Shown: positions 53,069 to 62,165 of the stretch, one piece after another | How positions within the stretch are numbered: the first letter of the stretch is position 1 | How the letters are laid out: each line of letters opens with the position of its first letter | Notes under the pieces: model-generated | What the model was told of the DNA's origin: nothing | Databases searched by the model: none | What the model saw: the letters and a program-made list of their open reading frames with translations, nothing else | Made by a program: the position numbers and the translations under genes | Assembly (NCBI RefSeq): GCF_014646695.1 | Contig: NZ_BMNT01000005.1 | Location: 122,770 to 186,769 of the forward strand | Direction: 5' to 3' | DNA length: 64,000 nucleotides | Source of the DNA: Sphaerisporangium melleum | GTDB lineage: Bacteria > Actinomycetota > Actinomycetes > Streptosporangiales > Streptosporangiaceae

Positions 53069-53089
53069 TGATAACGACAACGGTTTTCA
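53069..53089. promoter_or_regulatory. Zur-box-like operator between rpmG and the G3E gene
   Basis: TGATAACGACAACGGTTTTCA shows partial dyad symmetry (TGA-N-AAC / GTT-N-TCA; also a 7-1-7 arrangement at 53075-53089). It is the typical position and style of an actinobacterial Zur site controlling C-minus ribosomal proteins and a metal-handling GTPase-like gene. Confidence 0.65.
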
Positions 53090-53109
53090 TTTAAGCATTG
53101 GGAGGTGCC

Positions 53110-54252
53110 GTGTCCACCCCAGTCGTCCTCGTCGCCGGCCTGCATTCCCCGGCTCGCACCGCGACCGTCGACCGGCTGCTGAACGAGCACCCGGCATCGC
53201 TCGCCGTGCACCACGACCTGCGCGCGATCACCACCGACCGGGTCGAGCGAGTGGTCCGCAACGCGGCGGGAGTGCTGGAGGTGACCGACGTACGACTGGC
53301 GCACGGATGCGTCACCTGCACCGTCCGCGAAGACCTGCTCCCACTTCTGGCACGCCTGGCACCCACCGCCTCACTCCTGGTGGTGGACCTGTGGGACTCG
53401 GTGGAACCACGCCCGGTGGCCGAGGCGATCGACCGCGACGAGGCCCGCGACGTGCTGCGCCTGACCTCGGTGCTCACCGCACTGCACACCGAGTGGACTC
53501 CCGTCGACATCACCCGCGGCGACCGCCTCACCGAGGTCGGCAGACCCGCCGCCAAGGGCGACCAGCGCTACCTGGCCGAGGTCCTGGCGCGGCAACTCGA
53601 GTACGCCACCGGTCTGGTGCTGTACGGCGGCGGCGAGGAGGATGACGAGCTCTCCCGGGCGGTGCTCGCCCACCTCGCCCCCGTCACGCCGGTCCATCAG
53701 CTCACCGGCCTGCCTGAGGTCACCGGCGGGGCGCTGTGCGCCACCGAACTCGCCGAACGCGTCGATCCCGCCACCGCCCGCCTCCCCTGCGACGCCCGGA
53801 ACGAAGAGATCACCACGGTGGTGTGGCGCCGTACCCGGCCACTGCACTCCGGTCGCCTCTTCGAGGCCGTGGACGAGCTGGTCACCACGACGGTCCGCTC
53901 CCGCGGGCGGTTCTGGCTCGCCGGCCGGAACAAGCGGATGCTCGCCTGGGACGCGGTGGCCGGCGTCATCTCGGTGGAGGACGCCGGGCCCTGGCTGGCC
54001 GCGCTCCCGGACTCCGCCTGGGACACGGCTTCACCGGCCCGCCGGGCGGCGGCCGCCCTCGACTGGCACCCGGTGCACGGCGACCGCGTCCAGCACCTGG
54101 TCTTCACCGGCCCGGACCTCGACCGGCGGCACCTCCACGGCCTGCTCGACTCCTGCCTACTGACCCATGAGGAGGAGACCGCGGGCCCGCTCGCCTGGGC
54201 CGCCTACGACGACCCGTTCGCCCATCTCCTCGACGCGAGAGAGACCGCATGA
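53110..54252 (+). CDS. COG0523/CobW-like protein with degenerate P-loop
   Basis: A 380-aa protein of the G3E metallochaperone group, paired with zinc-free ribosomal proteins as in other actinobacteria. The metal motif appears as C-V-T-C (67-70) in [16 protein letters not shown]. The normal Walker A GxxGxGK[ST] is missing: the corresponding loop reads [12 protein letters not shown], so GTP binding is doubtful. A C-terminal CobW_C-like region with [16 protein letters not shown] is present. The GTG at 53110 follows GGAGGTG. It probably helps with metal allocation under zinc limitation. Confidence 0.85.
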   Translation: MSTPVVLVAGLHSPARTATVDRLLNEHPASLAVHHDLRAITTDRVERVVRNAAGVLEVTDVRLAHGCVTCTVREDLLPLLARLAPTASLLVVDLWDSVEPRPVAEAIDRDEARDVLRLTSVLTALHTEWTPVDITRGDRLTEVGRPAAKGDQRYLAEVLARQLEYATGLVLYGGGEEDDELSRAVLAHLAPVTPVHQLTGLPEVTGGALCATELAERVDPATARLPCDARNEEITTVVWRRTRPLHSGRLFEAVDELVTTTVRSRGRFWLAGRNKRMLAWDAVAGVISVEDAGPWLAALPDSAWDTASPARRAAAALDWHPVHGDRVQHLVFTGPDLDRRHLHGLLDSCLLTHEEETAGPLAWAAYDDPFAHLLDARETA

Positions 54253-54370
54253 GGCCGCACCGGCCCTGGCGGACGCGGAGCCGGAGCCGGAGCCGACAGG
54301 TGCGCACAGATGTTGTGGCGGGACCGAAAATCCGGTGACGGTGCGCACTTGACTGATAACTTGCCGTGAC

Positions 54371-55294
54371 GTGCCCTCCGTTGTACACGACACACTCAAT
54401 CTGCTGTTCCGCAACCGCCCCGAGTTCGCGGTGGAGATCCTGCGAGAGCAGCTCGGCGTGGACGTTCCGGTCCACGCACCGGCGCACCTGGCCGCCGGCG
54501 ACTTCAACGACCGCCCGTCACGAGACAGCCAGGCCGACACGGTGATCGTCGTCGGCCCGCCGCACGACCCGATGCACGGCATCGTCGTCGAGATCCAGCA
54601 GGAGATCGAGGACTCCAAGCGCCGCGGGCTCTCCCGCTACGCGGCCGCCTTGTGGCTCCGGCTCGACTGCCCGGTCACCGTCCTGGTGATCTGCAACGAC
54701 GCCAAGGTCGCCAAGTGGGCGGCCGAGCCGATCGTGACGAGCCTGCCGGGCTACGTCCTCACCCCCAAGGCGTTCGGACCCGACCTGACCCCGGTCATCA
54801 CCGATGCCAAGGAGGCCGCGGCACACCCGGAGCTGGCCGCGCTGTCGGTGATGGCGCACGGCGAGAACCCCGACGTGACCAAGGCCTTCGTCGCATCGAT
54901 GATGCACATCGATCGTGACGCTCCGCAGTACTATGAATACGCATATCGACTGGCCTCGAAGGCCGTTCGGCGCACCTTGGAGGAGATCATGGCTTCCACC
55001 ACCTGGCCGGTCTACAGCCCTTTCGCCCGCGAGCACTACGGCAAGGGCCTCGAAGCAGGCAAGAAAGAAGGCAAAGAGGAAGGCAGGAAGGAGGGCAGGA
55101 AGGAAGGCAAGCAGGAGACTCTGACAGAAGCAGTGCTGACCGTACTAGACAGCCGGGGCATCCAACTCTCCGCCGCCGCCCGCGAGCACATCACCACCTG
55201 CCATGACCTCGCCCAGCTCAACGCGTGGCTCCGCCGCAGCGCCACCGTCGGCTCTGCTGAAGAACTCTTCACGCCGCCCGACCAGCCGGCGTAA
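54371..55294 (+). CDS. Rpn-like PD-(D/E)xK nuclease/transposase-related protein
   Basis: A 307-aa protein. The N-terminal half has a PD-(D/E)xK-like order (ADTVIVVG, then GIVVEIQQEIEDSKRRGLSR) as in Rpn/DUF4351-type recombination-promoting nucleases. A Lys/Glu/Gly tract of about 20 residues (GKKEGKEEGRKEGRKEGKQE) links to a C-terminal helical domain. It begins at a GTG with no clear ribosome binding site. It is followed by a truncated relative of its C-terminal half at 55369. Such genes are mobile and often duplicated. Confidence 0.75.
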   Translation: MPSVVHDTLNLLFRNRPEFAVEILREQLGVDVPVHAPAHLAAGDFNDRPSRDSQADTVIVVGPPHDPMHGIVVEIQQEIEDSKRRGLSRYAAALWLRLDCPVTVLVICNDAKVAKWAAEPIVTSLPGYVLTPKAFGPDLTPVITDAKEAAAHPELAALSVMAHGENPDVTKAFVASMMHIDRDAPQYYEYAYRLASKAVRRTLEEIMASTTWPVYSPFAREHYGKGLEAGKKEGKEEGRKEGRKEGKQETLTEAVLTVLDSRGIQLSAAAREHITTCHDLAQLNAWLRRSATVGSAEELFTPPDQPA

Positions 55295-55368
55295 CGCAAC
55301 CCCCTCCTTATCCATGCGGTCCGGGAGTGATTGAACCCCGGACCGCACGTCATCCTGCGGAGATGTTC

Positions 55369-55716
55369 ATGTCGTCCGACACTTGGCCGGTGCATGGCCC
55401 TTGGACTCAAGAGCACTGCGACGAAGGCATCGAAGAAGGAAAGCGGCAACGCAAGGAAGAAGCCCTGTCGAAGGTCAGGGCCCTAGCCCGGCTCGCAGGC
55501 TGGGCACAAGGACGAATAGAAGGCTGGTTGCAGGGCTGGATCGAAGCGGTGTTGGTCGTGCTGGAGGCTCGTGGGGTGCGGGTTTCCGCGGTCGATCGTG
55601 AGCGCGTCACCGGCTGCCGCGATGCCGATCAGCTTGAGGTGTGGTTGCGCCGCAGCGTCGCCGTCGAGTCCCCTCAGGAACTGTTCGCCGGGCCTGAGCC
55701 GGCTCGTAGTGCGTGA
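55369..55716 (+). pseudogene. Truncated relative of the Rpn-like protein
   Basis: A 115-aa ORF matching only the C-terminal part of the preceding gene: both have TWPV, a charged G-K/E tract, the stretch V-L-E/D-x-R-G, and L-x-x-W-L-R-R-S near the end. The nuclease domain is missing. GCGGAG precedes the ATG at 55369. It may be a decayed duplicate or a fragment that still makes a small protein. Confidence 0.6.
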
Positions 55717-55767
55717 CCGGCTTCGCGGGTACGCGGTTACCCCCTGATCGAAGATCCAAATCAGGCC

Positions 55768-56121
55768 TCAGGCAGGGTCCGCCGGGTGGTCCTCGGGATC
55801 GGGGATCCACTTGTGCGACCAAGTACGCAGGGCGTCGATGACGGGGGCGAGGTCCTGGCCCTTCTCGGTGAGGTGGTACTCGACCTGCACCGGGGAGGAC
55901 GGGAGGACCACGCGCTCGACGAGGCCCTCGGTCTCCAGAGTGCGCAACCGCGACGCGAGCATGGTGTCGCTCAGCCCTGGAACGGCCTCCCTGATCTGCG
56001 CGTACCGGTGGTGGCCGGTGAACAGGACGCGCAGGATCGCGCCGCTCCATCGGGCGCCGATCAGCTCGACGGCGATGTGGTAGCGCGCGCAGACACGGTG
56101 AACGTCGGTCGCGGCCGTCAC
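55768..56121 (-). CDS. HxlR-family transcriptional regulator
   Basis: A 117-aa winged-helix protein, one HxlR domain: VELIGARWSGAILRVLFTGH near 18-37, then REAVPGLSDTMLASRLRTLE and LTEKGQDLAPVI. It begins at a GTG 10 bp after the FMN reductase stop and is therefore in the same operon. Such regulators often sense quinones, diamide or oxidants, through cysteines; one N-terminal Cys (C11) is present. Likely autoregulatory through the tandem palindromes at 56763-56797. Confidence 0.88.
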   Translation of the reverse strand: MTAATDVHRVCARYHIAVELIGARWSGAILRVLFTGHHRYAQIREAVPGLSDTMLASRLRTLETEGLVERVVLPSSPVQVEYHLTEKGQDLAPVIDALRTWSHKWIPDPEDHPADPA

Positions 56122-56131
56122 GTCAGACTCC

Positions 56132-56713
56132 TTATGCGGGCTGTCCCGCCTCGCGCAGCGGGCGCAGGGCCTCGCTCATCCGCTTCAGCTCCTCGAACAT
56201 GGCCGTGGCCGACGAGACCATGGCTTCGCTGGGGGAAAGGCTACCGTCCTCGCCGATGACCCGGTTGATCATGGCGATGGAGACCGCGTCGACCACCGGG
56301 GTCATCTTGAGCGTGGTGACGACCTGCTTGATCATCTGTGCGGCCCGGAGACCGCCGGAGACCCCGCCGTAGCTGACCAGCCCGACCGGCTTGTAGGCCC
56401 ACTCGCGGAACAGGTAGTCGATCGCGTTCTTCAGCGGGGCGCTGTAGCCGTAGTTGTACTCGGGCATCACGAACACGAACGCGTCCGCGGAGTCGACGGC
56501 GGCGCTCCATTCGCGGGTGTGGCCGTGGACGTAGTTGCCCAGTCGCGGATGGTGCGGCTCGTCCATGAACGGCAGGTTCAGCACGGCGAGGTCGACCAGC
56601 TGGACCTCCTCGAACCCACCGTGCGCCTTGGCCTCCGTCTCGATCCAGTTCGCCACGGCGGAGCCGGCGCGGTTCGGCCGCGTGCTCGCCAGAATGATCA
56701 TCAGCTTCGCCAT
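56132..56713 (-). CDS. NADPH-dependent FMN reductase
   Basis: A 193-aa flavodoxin-like fold protein. Family marks: KLMIILASTRPNRAG (phosphate loop), VMPEYNYGYSAPLKNAIDYL, and VSYGGVSGGLRAAQM. It reduces flavins, quinones or chromate/azo compounds. The ATG at 56713 has GAGGAG upstream; the longer frame lacks family sequence. It is first in a two-gene operon with an HxlR regulator, a common oxidant-responsive pair. Confidence 0.92.
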   Translation of the reverse strand: MAKLMIILASTRPNRAGSAVANWIETEAKAHGGFEEVQLVDLAVLNLPFMDEPHHPRLGNYVHGHTREWSAAVDSADAFVFVMPEYNYGYSAPLKNAIDYLFREWAYKPVGLVSYGGVSGGLRAAQMIKQVVTTLKMTPVVDAVSIAMINRVIGEDGSLSPSEAMVSSATAMFEELKRMSEALRPLREAGQPA

Positions 56714-56762
56714 GTCGATCTCCTCATCCCCGGCGCCCGGTACTGGCAGCCGACGCTCAGCG

Positions 56763-56797
56763 GCTAAGCATTTCTTAGCAACTAAGCACTTCTTAGC
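56763..56797. promoter_or_regulatory. Tandem CTAAG-N5-CTTAG operators
   Basis: Two 15-bp palindromes, CTAAG-CATTT-CTTAG (56764-56778) and CTAAG-CACTT-CTTAG (56782-56796), repeat at an 18-bp step, about 50 bp upstream of the reductase start. They are probable HxlR sites overlapping the promoter. Confidence 0.7.
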
Positions 56798-57030
56798 ACG
56801 AGAGTGCCGGTGGATATTCCCGGGCCCCCTCTCTTGTGGCATGGGATGGGATATTCGGCGCGCTCCGCACGAGCAGTCCGAGCGAAGGATCGAAGCCCAT
56901 GGTCGTGGCGTCCTTCGGCGGCCGGCGGTGACACCGGCGGCCGGTCCGCCCTTCCGGGCGGACCGGCAGCAGCGATGCGCAAGGCGCTGACGGGGCCTCA
57001 GGCGCTGAGGAGGGCCCCGTCACCAGCAGG

Positions 57031-58749
57031 TCAGGGCGCCTTTCTCGGCAGGTACAGGTTGACGGTGCTGTGCGTCATCATGTGGTCGGAGCAGGCGTGC
57101 CCGTCGCACTGGCCGGCATCGATGACCTCGGCGCTGCTGATGGGCACGTTGAAGTGGTCGCGGCTGACGAAGGTGTAGTCGATCTTGCGGTTGCCGCCCA
57201 CCCGGGTCGGCCGGCCGCCACGCACCGGCTCGCACATCCCGTCCTCGCCGATGCAGCTCGACCAGTAGGTGTCGGTCTCCCAGAAGTTGCCGGTGCCCTC
57301 CGGGTAGTACAGGGCGCCGACCGCGGCGTCGTCCGGAGTCAGGTTGAGGTCGCCCATCAGCATGAACGGCCGGGAGTTCGCCTCGGGGCCGAACACGCGG
57401 ACCAGCTCGCGTACCTCGGCCTGCGCCCCGGCGGGGTCGCCGTCGGCCAGGTGCGTCGAGCAGGCCTTCACCGGCTGGTTCGCCGGAGCGAAGTTGGCGA
57501 CGACGCAGGCGACGCTGCGCTCCTCGGTGACCACGGGCTGCTCGCGCTCCTCCAGCTTGTGGTCCGTGGTGAACATGTACCCCTTCTGCTCCACGACGTC
57601 GGCGCGGACCAGGATGGCGTTGCCCGCCTCGTTACGGGTGTCCGGGAGAACGATGCAGTCCGGGACGAACGTGCGGGACTCCTGGAAGTAGCCCTCCATC
57701 GCGTACCCGGCCGCCGCGAGCTGGTCCACCAGGTGTGCGTACTGGCGGTCGCAGATCTCGTTGAGGGAGATCACGTCGGGCCGTCGGGCCTGCACCTCCC
57801 GGACGATCCGCCCGATGATCGGGTAGGTGCCGTTGTTGATGATGCCGCCGGAGATGTTCCAGTGCATCACCTTCAACGGGGTGACGGGGTTGAAGCGCAC
57901 GCTGGATGTGGCGACGCCGCTGGTGTTGCTGCTGCGCAGGTGCCACAGGAACGGGCCGTTGGTGATGGGCAGCACGATGGCGGGGGTCTCGCTGCCGTTC
58001 CCGTCCCAGTCGCCGTTGGCGAAGTACACCGAGGACGCGCTGCCGCTGCCGTAGGTGAACGTCACGTTGGCCGTGCCGGTGGTGTTGGTGTTGCGCAGGT
58101 ACCAGGTGAAGGGATTGCTCCCGGTGCTGATGAATCCGATGGTGTCGTCGCCGTCGCCGTCCCAGTCACCGGCGATGGGCTTGCCCGCCCCGCTGCTGTA
58201 GGTGAAGGTGAGGTTCGCGCTTCCGGCGGTGTTGCTGTTGCGCAGCAGGTACGAGTTGGGGCTGCCGGGCCGGAACAGGCCGGGGGTGTCGTCGCCGTCA
58301 CCGTCCCAGTCGCCCACGATGGGCTGCCGGTCGGACGAGGCCCCGTAGCCGAAGGTCAGGTTGGCGGCTCCCGAGCTGTTGCTGTTGCGCAGTTGCCACG
58401 ACGGAGTTCCGGTGGCGCTCGGCACGAACATGCCGGGCGTGTCGTCCCCGTCACCGTCCCAGTCGCCCACGATGGGCTGCCCGCCCGGGGCTCCATAGGT
58501 GAAGACCAGGTCGGGGACGAGGTTGTCGATCCAGTAGTTGTCGTACCCGTTCGTCAGGTACCAGGTCGCCGGGTTCGTGGAGGTGTCCACCAGGCCGAAG
58601 GACTCGTAGCCGTCGCCGTCCCAGTCGCCCGAGACGACGACTCCTCTGTCCTGGGACATCGCCGCGGCCGGCGGAGCCGGCGACGCGACCAGCAGTGGCG
58701 CGGCCATCAGGAGGGCCGAGGAGATCGCCGTGATGACTTTGCGTAACAC
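57031..58749 (-). CDS. Secreted FG-GAP repeat plus endonuclease/exonuclease/phosphatase-fold protein
   Basis: A 572-aa exported protein. A signal peptide (KVITAISSALLMAAPLLVAS, cleaved near PAAA) is followed by about 240 residues of five or six FG-GAP-like repeats with Ca-binding GDWDGDG/GDWDGNG loops. The C-terminal half is an EEP domain: HWNISGG, NEICD, MGDLNLTPDD, and SDHMM near the end. These enzymes cut nucleic acids or phosphodiesters. GTG at 58749, since the longer frame upstream is not signal-like. It is probably an extracellular or surface nuclease or phosphatase. Confidence 0.87.
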   Translation of the reverse strand: MLRKVITAISSALLMAAPLLVASPAPPAAAMSQDRGVVVSGDWDGDGYESFGLVDTSTNPATWYLTNGYDNYWIDNLVPDLVFTYGAPGGQPIVGDWDGDGDDTPGMFVPSATGTPSWQLRNSNSSGAANLTFGYGASSDRQPIVGDWDGDGDDTPGLFRPGSPNSYLLRNSNTAGSANLTFTYSSGAGKPIAGDWDGDGDDTIGFISTGSNPFTWYLRNTNTTGTANVTFTYGSGSASSVYFANGDWDGNGSETPAIVLPITNGPFLWHLRSSNTSGVATSSVRFNPVTPLKVMHWNISGGIINNGTYPIIGRIVREVQARRPDVISLNEICDRQYAHLVDQLAAAGYAMEGYFQESRTFVPDCIVLPDTRNEAGNAILVRADVVEQKGYMFTTDHKLEEREQPVVTEERSVACVVANFAPANQPVKACSTHLADGDPAGAQAEVRELVRVFGPEANSRPFMLMGDLNLTPDDAAVGALYYPEGTGNFWETDTYWSSCIGEDGMCEPVRGGRPTRVGGNRKIDYTFVSRDHFNVPISSAEVIDAGQCDGHACSDHMMTHSTVNLYLPRKAP

Positions 58750-58930
58750 CCAAACCTCGCCATCGTGGGGGGACGATTGCGCGAGAGCACCGTGCCGCGC
58801 CTCGCTCAGCCGAGCGGCGAAGACGCGTCCGCGCACGTGTGCGGTTCGCCGCGCCAGTCTGTCAGGCGGCGGCAGGAGATCCCTTGACGATCAGTGCCGA
58901 CTTCTTGTCACCGCGCGCCATCCCGGAAAA

Positions 58931-58970
58931 GCGCCGGCGCGGCACGCTGAGTGGCGTGCCGCGCCGGCGC
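58931..58970. terminator. Strong terminator after glgP
   Basis: GCGCCGGCGCGGCACGC (58931-58947) pairs exactly with 58954-58970 around a 6-nt loop: a 17-bp perfect stem 16 bp beyond the glgP stop. Confidence 0.9.
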
Positions 58971-58986
58971 CGTGCCGCGTGCGGGG

Positions 58987-61584
58987 TCAGCGGAGGGTGC
59001 CGCTGGTCATGCCGGCCGGTTCTTCGGGGACGGCGACCAGGCCCAGCTCGGCCGAGGAGGACATCAGCGGGTGGGCCGGGACCACCCGGACGGTGTAGCC
59101 GAAGGCGCCGGTGCGGTCGAGCGGGACCACGCCGGTGTAGGACGCCTTGCCGTCGTCGCCCACCGAGTCGACGGTGAGCGGGATGTACGACGGGCCGAAC
59201 AGCTCGTCGTGCCCGCCGACCTTGCCGTAGGCGACCTCGGCGCTCACGTCGTCCGGGGACAGCTCCCCGAGGGCGACCGTGGCGCGGACCTCCATGGTGG
59301 CGCCCAGCTCCGGCGTGTCGCCGATGCCGGACGACTCGATGTGCTCGACGCGCACGCCCGGCCAGGCCGCGGTGACCCGGAGCTTCCAGGCGGCGAACTC
59401 CCGCGCCTTGGCGTGGTCGGCCTTGGACAGCTCGCGCCCGGACGCGGCCGCCGGACTGTACAGGTCGACGACGTAGTCGCGCAGCATGCGCCCGGCCAGG
59501 ACCTTGGGGCCGAGGGAGCTGAGGGTGTGCTTGACCATCTCCAGCCAGCGCCGGGGGTGGGCGCCGCCGGTGCGGTCGTAGAACCTGCTCGCGACCTCAC
59601 GTTCGATCAGGTCGTACAGCGCGCCCGCCTCCAGCTCGTCGCGGCGGTCGGGGTCCTCGACGCCGTCGGCGGTGGGGATCGCCCAGCCGTTGCCGCCGTC
59701 GTACCACTCGTCCCACCAGCCGTCCCTGATGGACAGGTTGAGCCCGCCGTTGAGCGCGGCCTTCATGCCGGAGGTGCCGCACGCCTCCAGGGGGCGCAGC
59801 GGGTTGTTCATCCACACGTCGCAGCCCTGGACCATGAGCTGGCCGAGGGCCATGTCGTAGTCGGGCAGGAAGACGATGCGGTGCCGGACGCCCTCGCCGT
59901 CGGCGAACCTGACGATCTGCTGGATGAGTTTCTTGCCGCCCTCGTCGGCCGGGTGGGCCTTGCCGGCGATCACGATTTGGACGGGCCGGTCGGGGTCGAG
60001 CAGGAGCTGCTTGAGCCGCTCGGGGTCCTTGAGCATGAGCGTGAGCCGCTTGTAGGACGGCACCCGGCGGGCGAAGCCGAAGGTCAGCACGTCCGGGTCG
60101 AGGGCCTCGTCGATCCAGCCCAGCTCGGCGGTGGAGGCGCCGCGGGCGCGCCAGGAGGCCCGGAGCCGTTCGCGGGCGCCCTCGACGAGCCGGCGGCGGA
60201 GCCGGCCGCGGATGCCCCAGATGTCATCGTCGGAGAGCTTCTGCACCCCTTCCCAGCCCTGGGCCTTCTCGATGATCGAGGGCAGCTCCTTGCCGGCGAG
60301 CTCCATGACCTCGCGGGCGACCCAGGTGGGGGCGTGGACGCCGTTGGTGATGAAACCGATGGGGATGTCGTCCAGGTCGAAGCCCGGCCACAGGCCCTGG
60401 AACATCTCGCGGCTGACCTCGCCGTGCAGCTCGGAGACGCCGTTGACCCGCTGGGCGAGCCGCATGCCCATGACGGCCATGTTGAAGATCTGATCGCCGC
60501 CCTCGGGGGCGTCCGGCTCGGCGCCGAGCGCGAGGATGCGCTCCACCGGCACGGTCGGCCAGGCGTTGCCGCCGCCGAACTGCCGGGCGATCATCTCGGC
60601 CGGGAAGCGGTCGATGCCGGCCGGGACCGGGGTGTGGGTGGTGAAGACGGTGCCGGCGCGCACGGCCTCCAGCGCCTCGTCGAACGACAGCCGGTGCTCG
60701 GTGAGCTCGCGGATGCGCTCGAGGCCGAGGAACCCGGCGTGGCCCTCGTTGGTGTGGAAGACCTCCGGCTCGGCGTGGCCGGTGACGCGGCAGTACGCGC
60801 GCAGGGCCCGCACACCGCCGATGCCGAGCAGCAGCTCCTGCATGAGCCGGTGGTCGGTGCCGCCGCCGTAGAGGCGGTCGGTGACGTCACGTGCGGCGTT
60901 GTCGTTCTCGGCGACGTCGGAGTCGAGCAGCAGCAGCGGCACGCGGCCGACCTGGGCCACCCAGATCTGCGCGTGCAGCGCGCGGCCTTCGGGCAGCGGG
61001 ATGACGACGCGGCAGGGGGTGCCGTCCTCCTCCTTGAGCAGGCTGAGCGGCAGCCCGCCGGGGTCGAGGCTCGGGTAGTGCTCCTGCTGCCAGCCCTCGG
61101 CCGACAGCGACTGGGTGAAGTAGCCGTGCCGGTAGAGCAACCCGACGCCGAGAATGGGCACGCCGAGGTCGCTCGCGGCCTTGAGGTGGTCGCCGGCCAG
61201 GATGCCGAGACCACCGCTGTACTGCGGGAGCGCGGCGGCGATGCCGTACTCGGGCGAGAAGTAGCCGATGGCCGCGGGCGCGTCCGGCAGCGTCTGGTAC
61301 CAGCGCGGCGCGGTCATGTACTCCCGCAAGTCGTCGGCGGCGTCGGCGAGCTTGCGGAGGAACCTTCGATCACGGGCCAGCTCTGCCAGCCGGTCGGCCT
61401 CCACCGCTCCGAGCAGCGCGACCGGGTCGTGCCCGACCCGTCGCCACGTGTCGGGATCCACCTCGGCGAAGAGGTCCATGGTCTCGGGATGCCAGGACCA
61501 GCGCAGATTGTGGACCAGCTCGCCGAGCGCGGCGAGCTCCACGGGAAGAACGGTACGAACGGTGAACCTGCGGATTGCTCTCAC
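58987..61584 (-). CDS. glgP: Alpha-glucan (glycogen) phosphorylase
   Basis: An 865-aa actinobacterial GlgP with an N-terminal DUF3417 region (LVHNLRWSWHPETMDLF). It releases glucose-1-phosphate from alpha-1,4-glucans. The PLP lysine lies in EACGTSGMKAALNGG; other core motifs are YSGGLGILAGDHLKAASDLG and HTNEGHAGF. The GTG at 61584 is at the usual family start. It is divergent from glgE. Together they link glycogen breakdown with the maltose-1-phosphate route. A 17-bp stem closes the gene. Confidence 0.95.
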   Translation of the reverse strand: MRAIRRFTVRTVLPVELAALGELVHNLRWSWHPETMDLFAEVDPDTWRRVGHDPVALLGAVEADRLAELARDRRFLRKLADAADDLREYMTAPRWYQTLPDAPAAIGYFSPEYGIAAALPQYSGGLGILAGDHLKAASDLGVPILGVGLLYRHGYFTQSLSAEGWQQEHYPSLDPGGLPLSLLKEEDGTPCRVVIPLPEGRALHAQIWVAQVGRVPLLLLDSDVAENDNAARDVTDRLYGGGTDHRLMQELLLGIGGVRALRAYCRVTGHAEPEVFHTNEGHAGFLGLERIRELTEHRLSFDEALEAVRAGTVFTTHTPVPAGIDRFPAEMIARQFGGGNAWPTVPVERILALGAEPDAPEGGDQIFNMAVMGMRLAQRVNGVSELHGEVSREMFQGLWPGFDLDDIPIGFITNGVHAPTWVAREVMELAGKELPSIIEKAQGWEGVQKLSDDDIWGIRGRLRRRLVEGARERLRASWRARGASTAELGWIDEALDPDVLTFGFARRVPSYKRLTLMLKDPERLKQLLLDPDRPVQIVIAGKAHPADEGGKKLIQQIVRFADGEGVRHRIVFLPDYDMALGQLMVQGCDVWMNNPLRPLEACGTSGMKAALNGGLNLSIRDGWWDEWYDGGNGWAIPTADGVEDPDRRDELEAGALYDLIEREVASRFYDRTGGAHPRRWLEMVKHTLSSLGPKVLAGRMLRDYVVDLYSPAAASGRELSKADHAKAREFAAWKLRVTAAWPGVRVEHIESSGIGDTPELGATMEVRATVALGELSPDDVSAEVAYGKVGGHDELFGPSYIPLTVDSVGDDGKASYTGVVPLDRTGAFGYTVRVVPAHPLMSSSAELGLVAVPEEPAGMTSGTLR

Positions 61585-62165
61585 GGGGCCAGACCCTAAT
61601 TACTCAGCGCCACATAGCGCGACCGAAACACTCTTGTGCGCTTACCAGATCTCATGCGTTTCTGCTCTCACCGCTCCCCAAGCGCCTCAAACCTCACATA
61701 AGCCGACTTGTCGCGGTGAACTCGGCTCGGTGCCGCCCGGCCGGCGACGCGTGATCACCAACCGGCCGGCGAACGCTTCCGGCCGTCCATTCATCATGCC
61801 GGATGGTCGTCGATCATGTGCCGCCAAGGCTTGATCACGCGCCGCCGGATGCTTGATCATGTACCACCGGTGGCCGGAAGCCCGCCTGATCGTGTACGGC
61901 CGATGGCCGCACGTCGATCGTCAGGGACACAGGGCACCCCAGGTATGCCCCGACTTCCCTCAAGCAGGCTTGAAGCGCGACTATGGGGGCAGTCCCATGT
62001 AAGAGCCACACCCAACACGCGCCCCGCGACGGCCGCCGTCTCGGGGGGTGAATCCGACCATGCCCGCCCCAATGTCGGCACAGCCGATGAACATCTCAAT
62101 AAAGATCAATCCTGCCTTCACAATTCCAGGCGGCGCCCGGTGCGTCGTCGCTACCTTGAGACGCG
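61585..62165. other. Intergenic region, 581 bp, between divergent glgP and glgE
   Basis: No ORF is seen. The middle (61752-61925) is a degenerate repeat array listed separately. The glgE-proximal part contains AT-richer sequence (61990-62160) and should hold its promoter. The glgP-proximal part near 61600-61680 is moderately AT-rich and probably contains that promoter. Confidence 0.55.
61752..61925. repeat. Degenerate TGATCATG-type repeat array
   Basis: About seven related units: TGATCACC, TCATCATGCCGG, CGATCATGTGCCGCC (61811), TGATCACGCGCCGCC (61832), TGATCATGTACCACC (61854), TGATCGTGTACGGCC (61887) and CGATCGTCAGG. The central three are spaced 21-22 bp. They may be regulator sites shared by glgP and glgE, or decayed tandem repeats. 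Confidence 0.5.

Noticed and set aside
58951-61599. An 882-codon plus-strand frame opposite glgP
   Set aside because: Shadow of glgP; composition dominated by G, V, A, R and D repeats, no motif.
61752-61925. CRISPR-like array
   Set aside because: Units are short, degenerate and irregular, spacers are only a few bases, and no cas gene is present.
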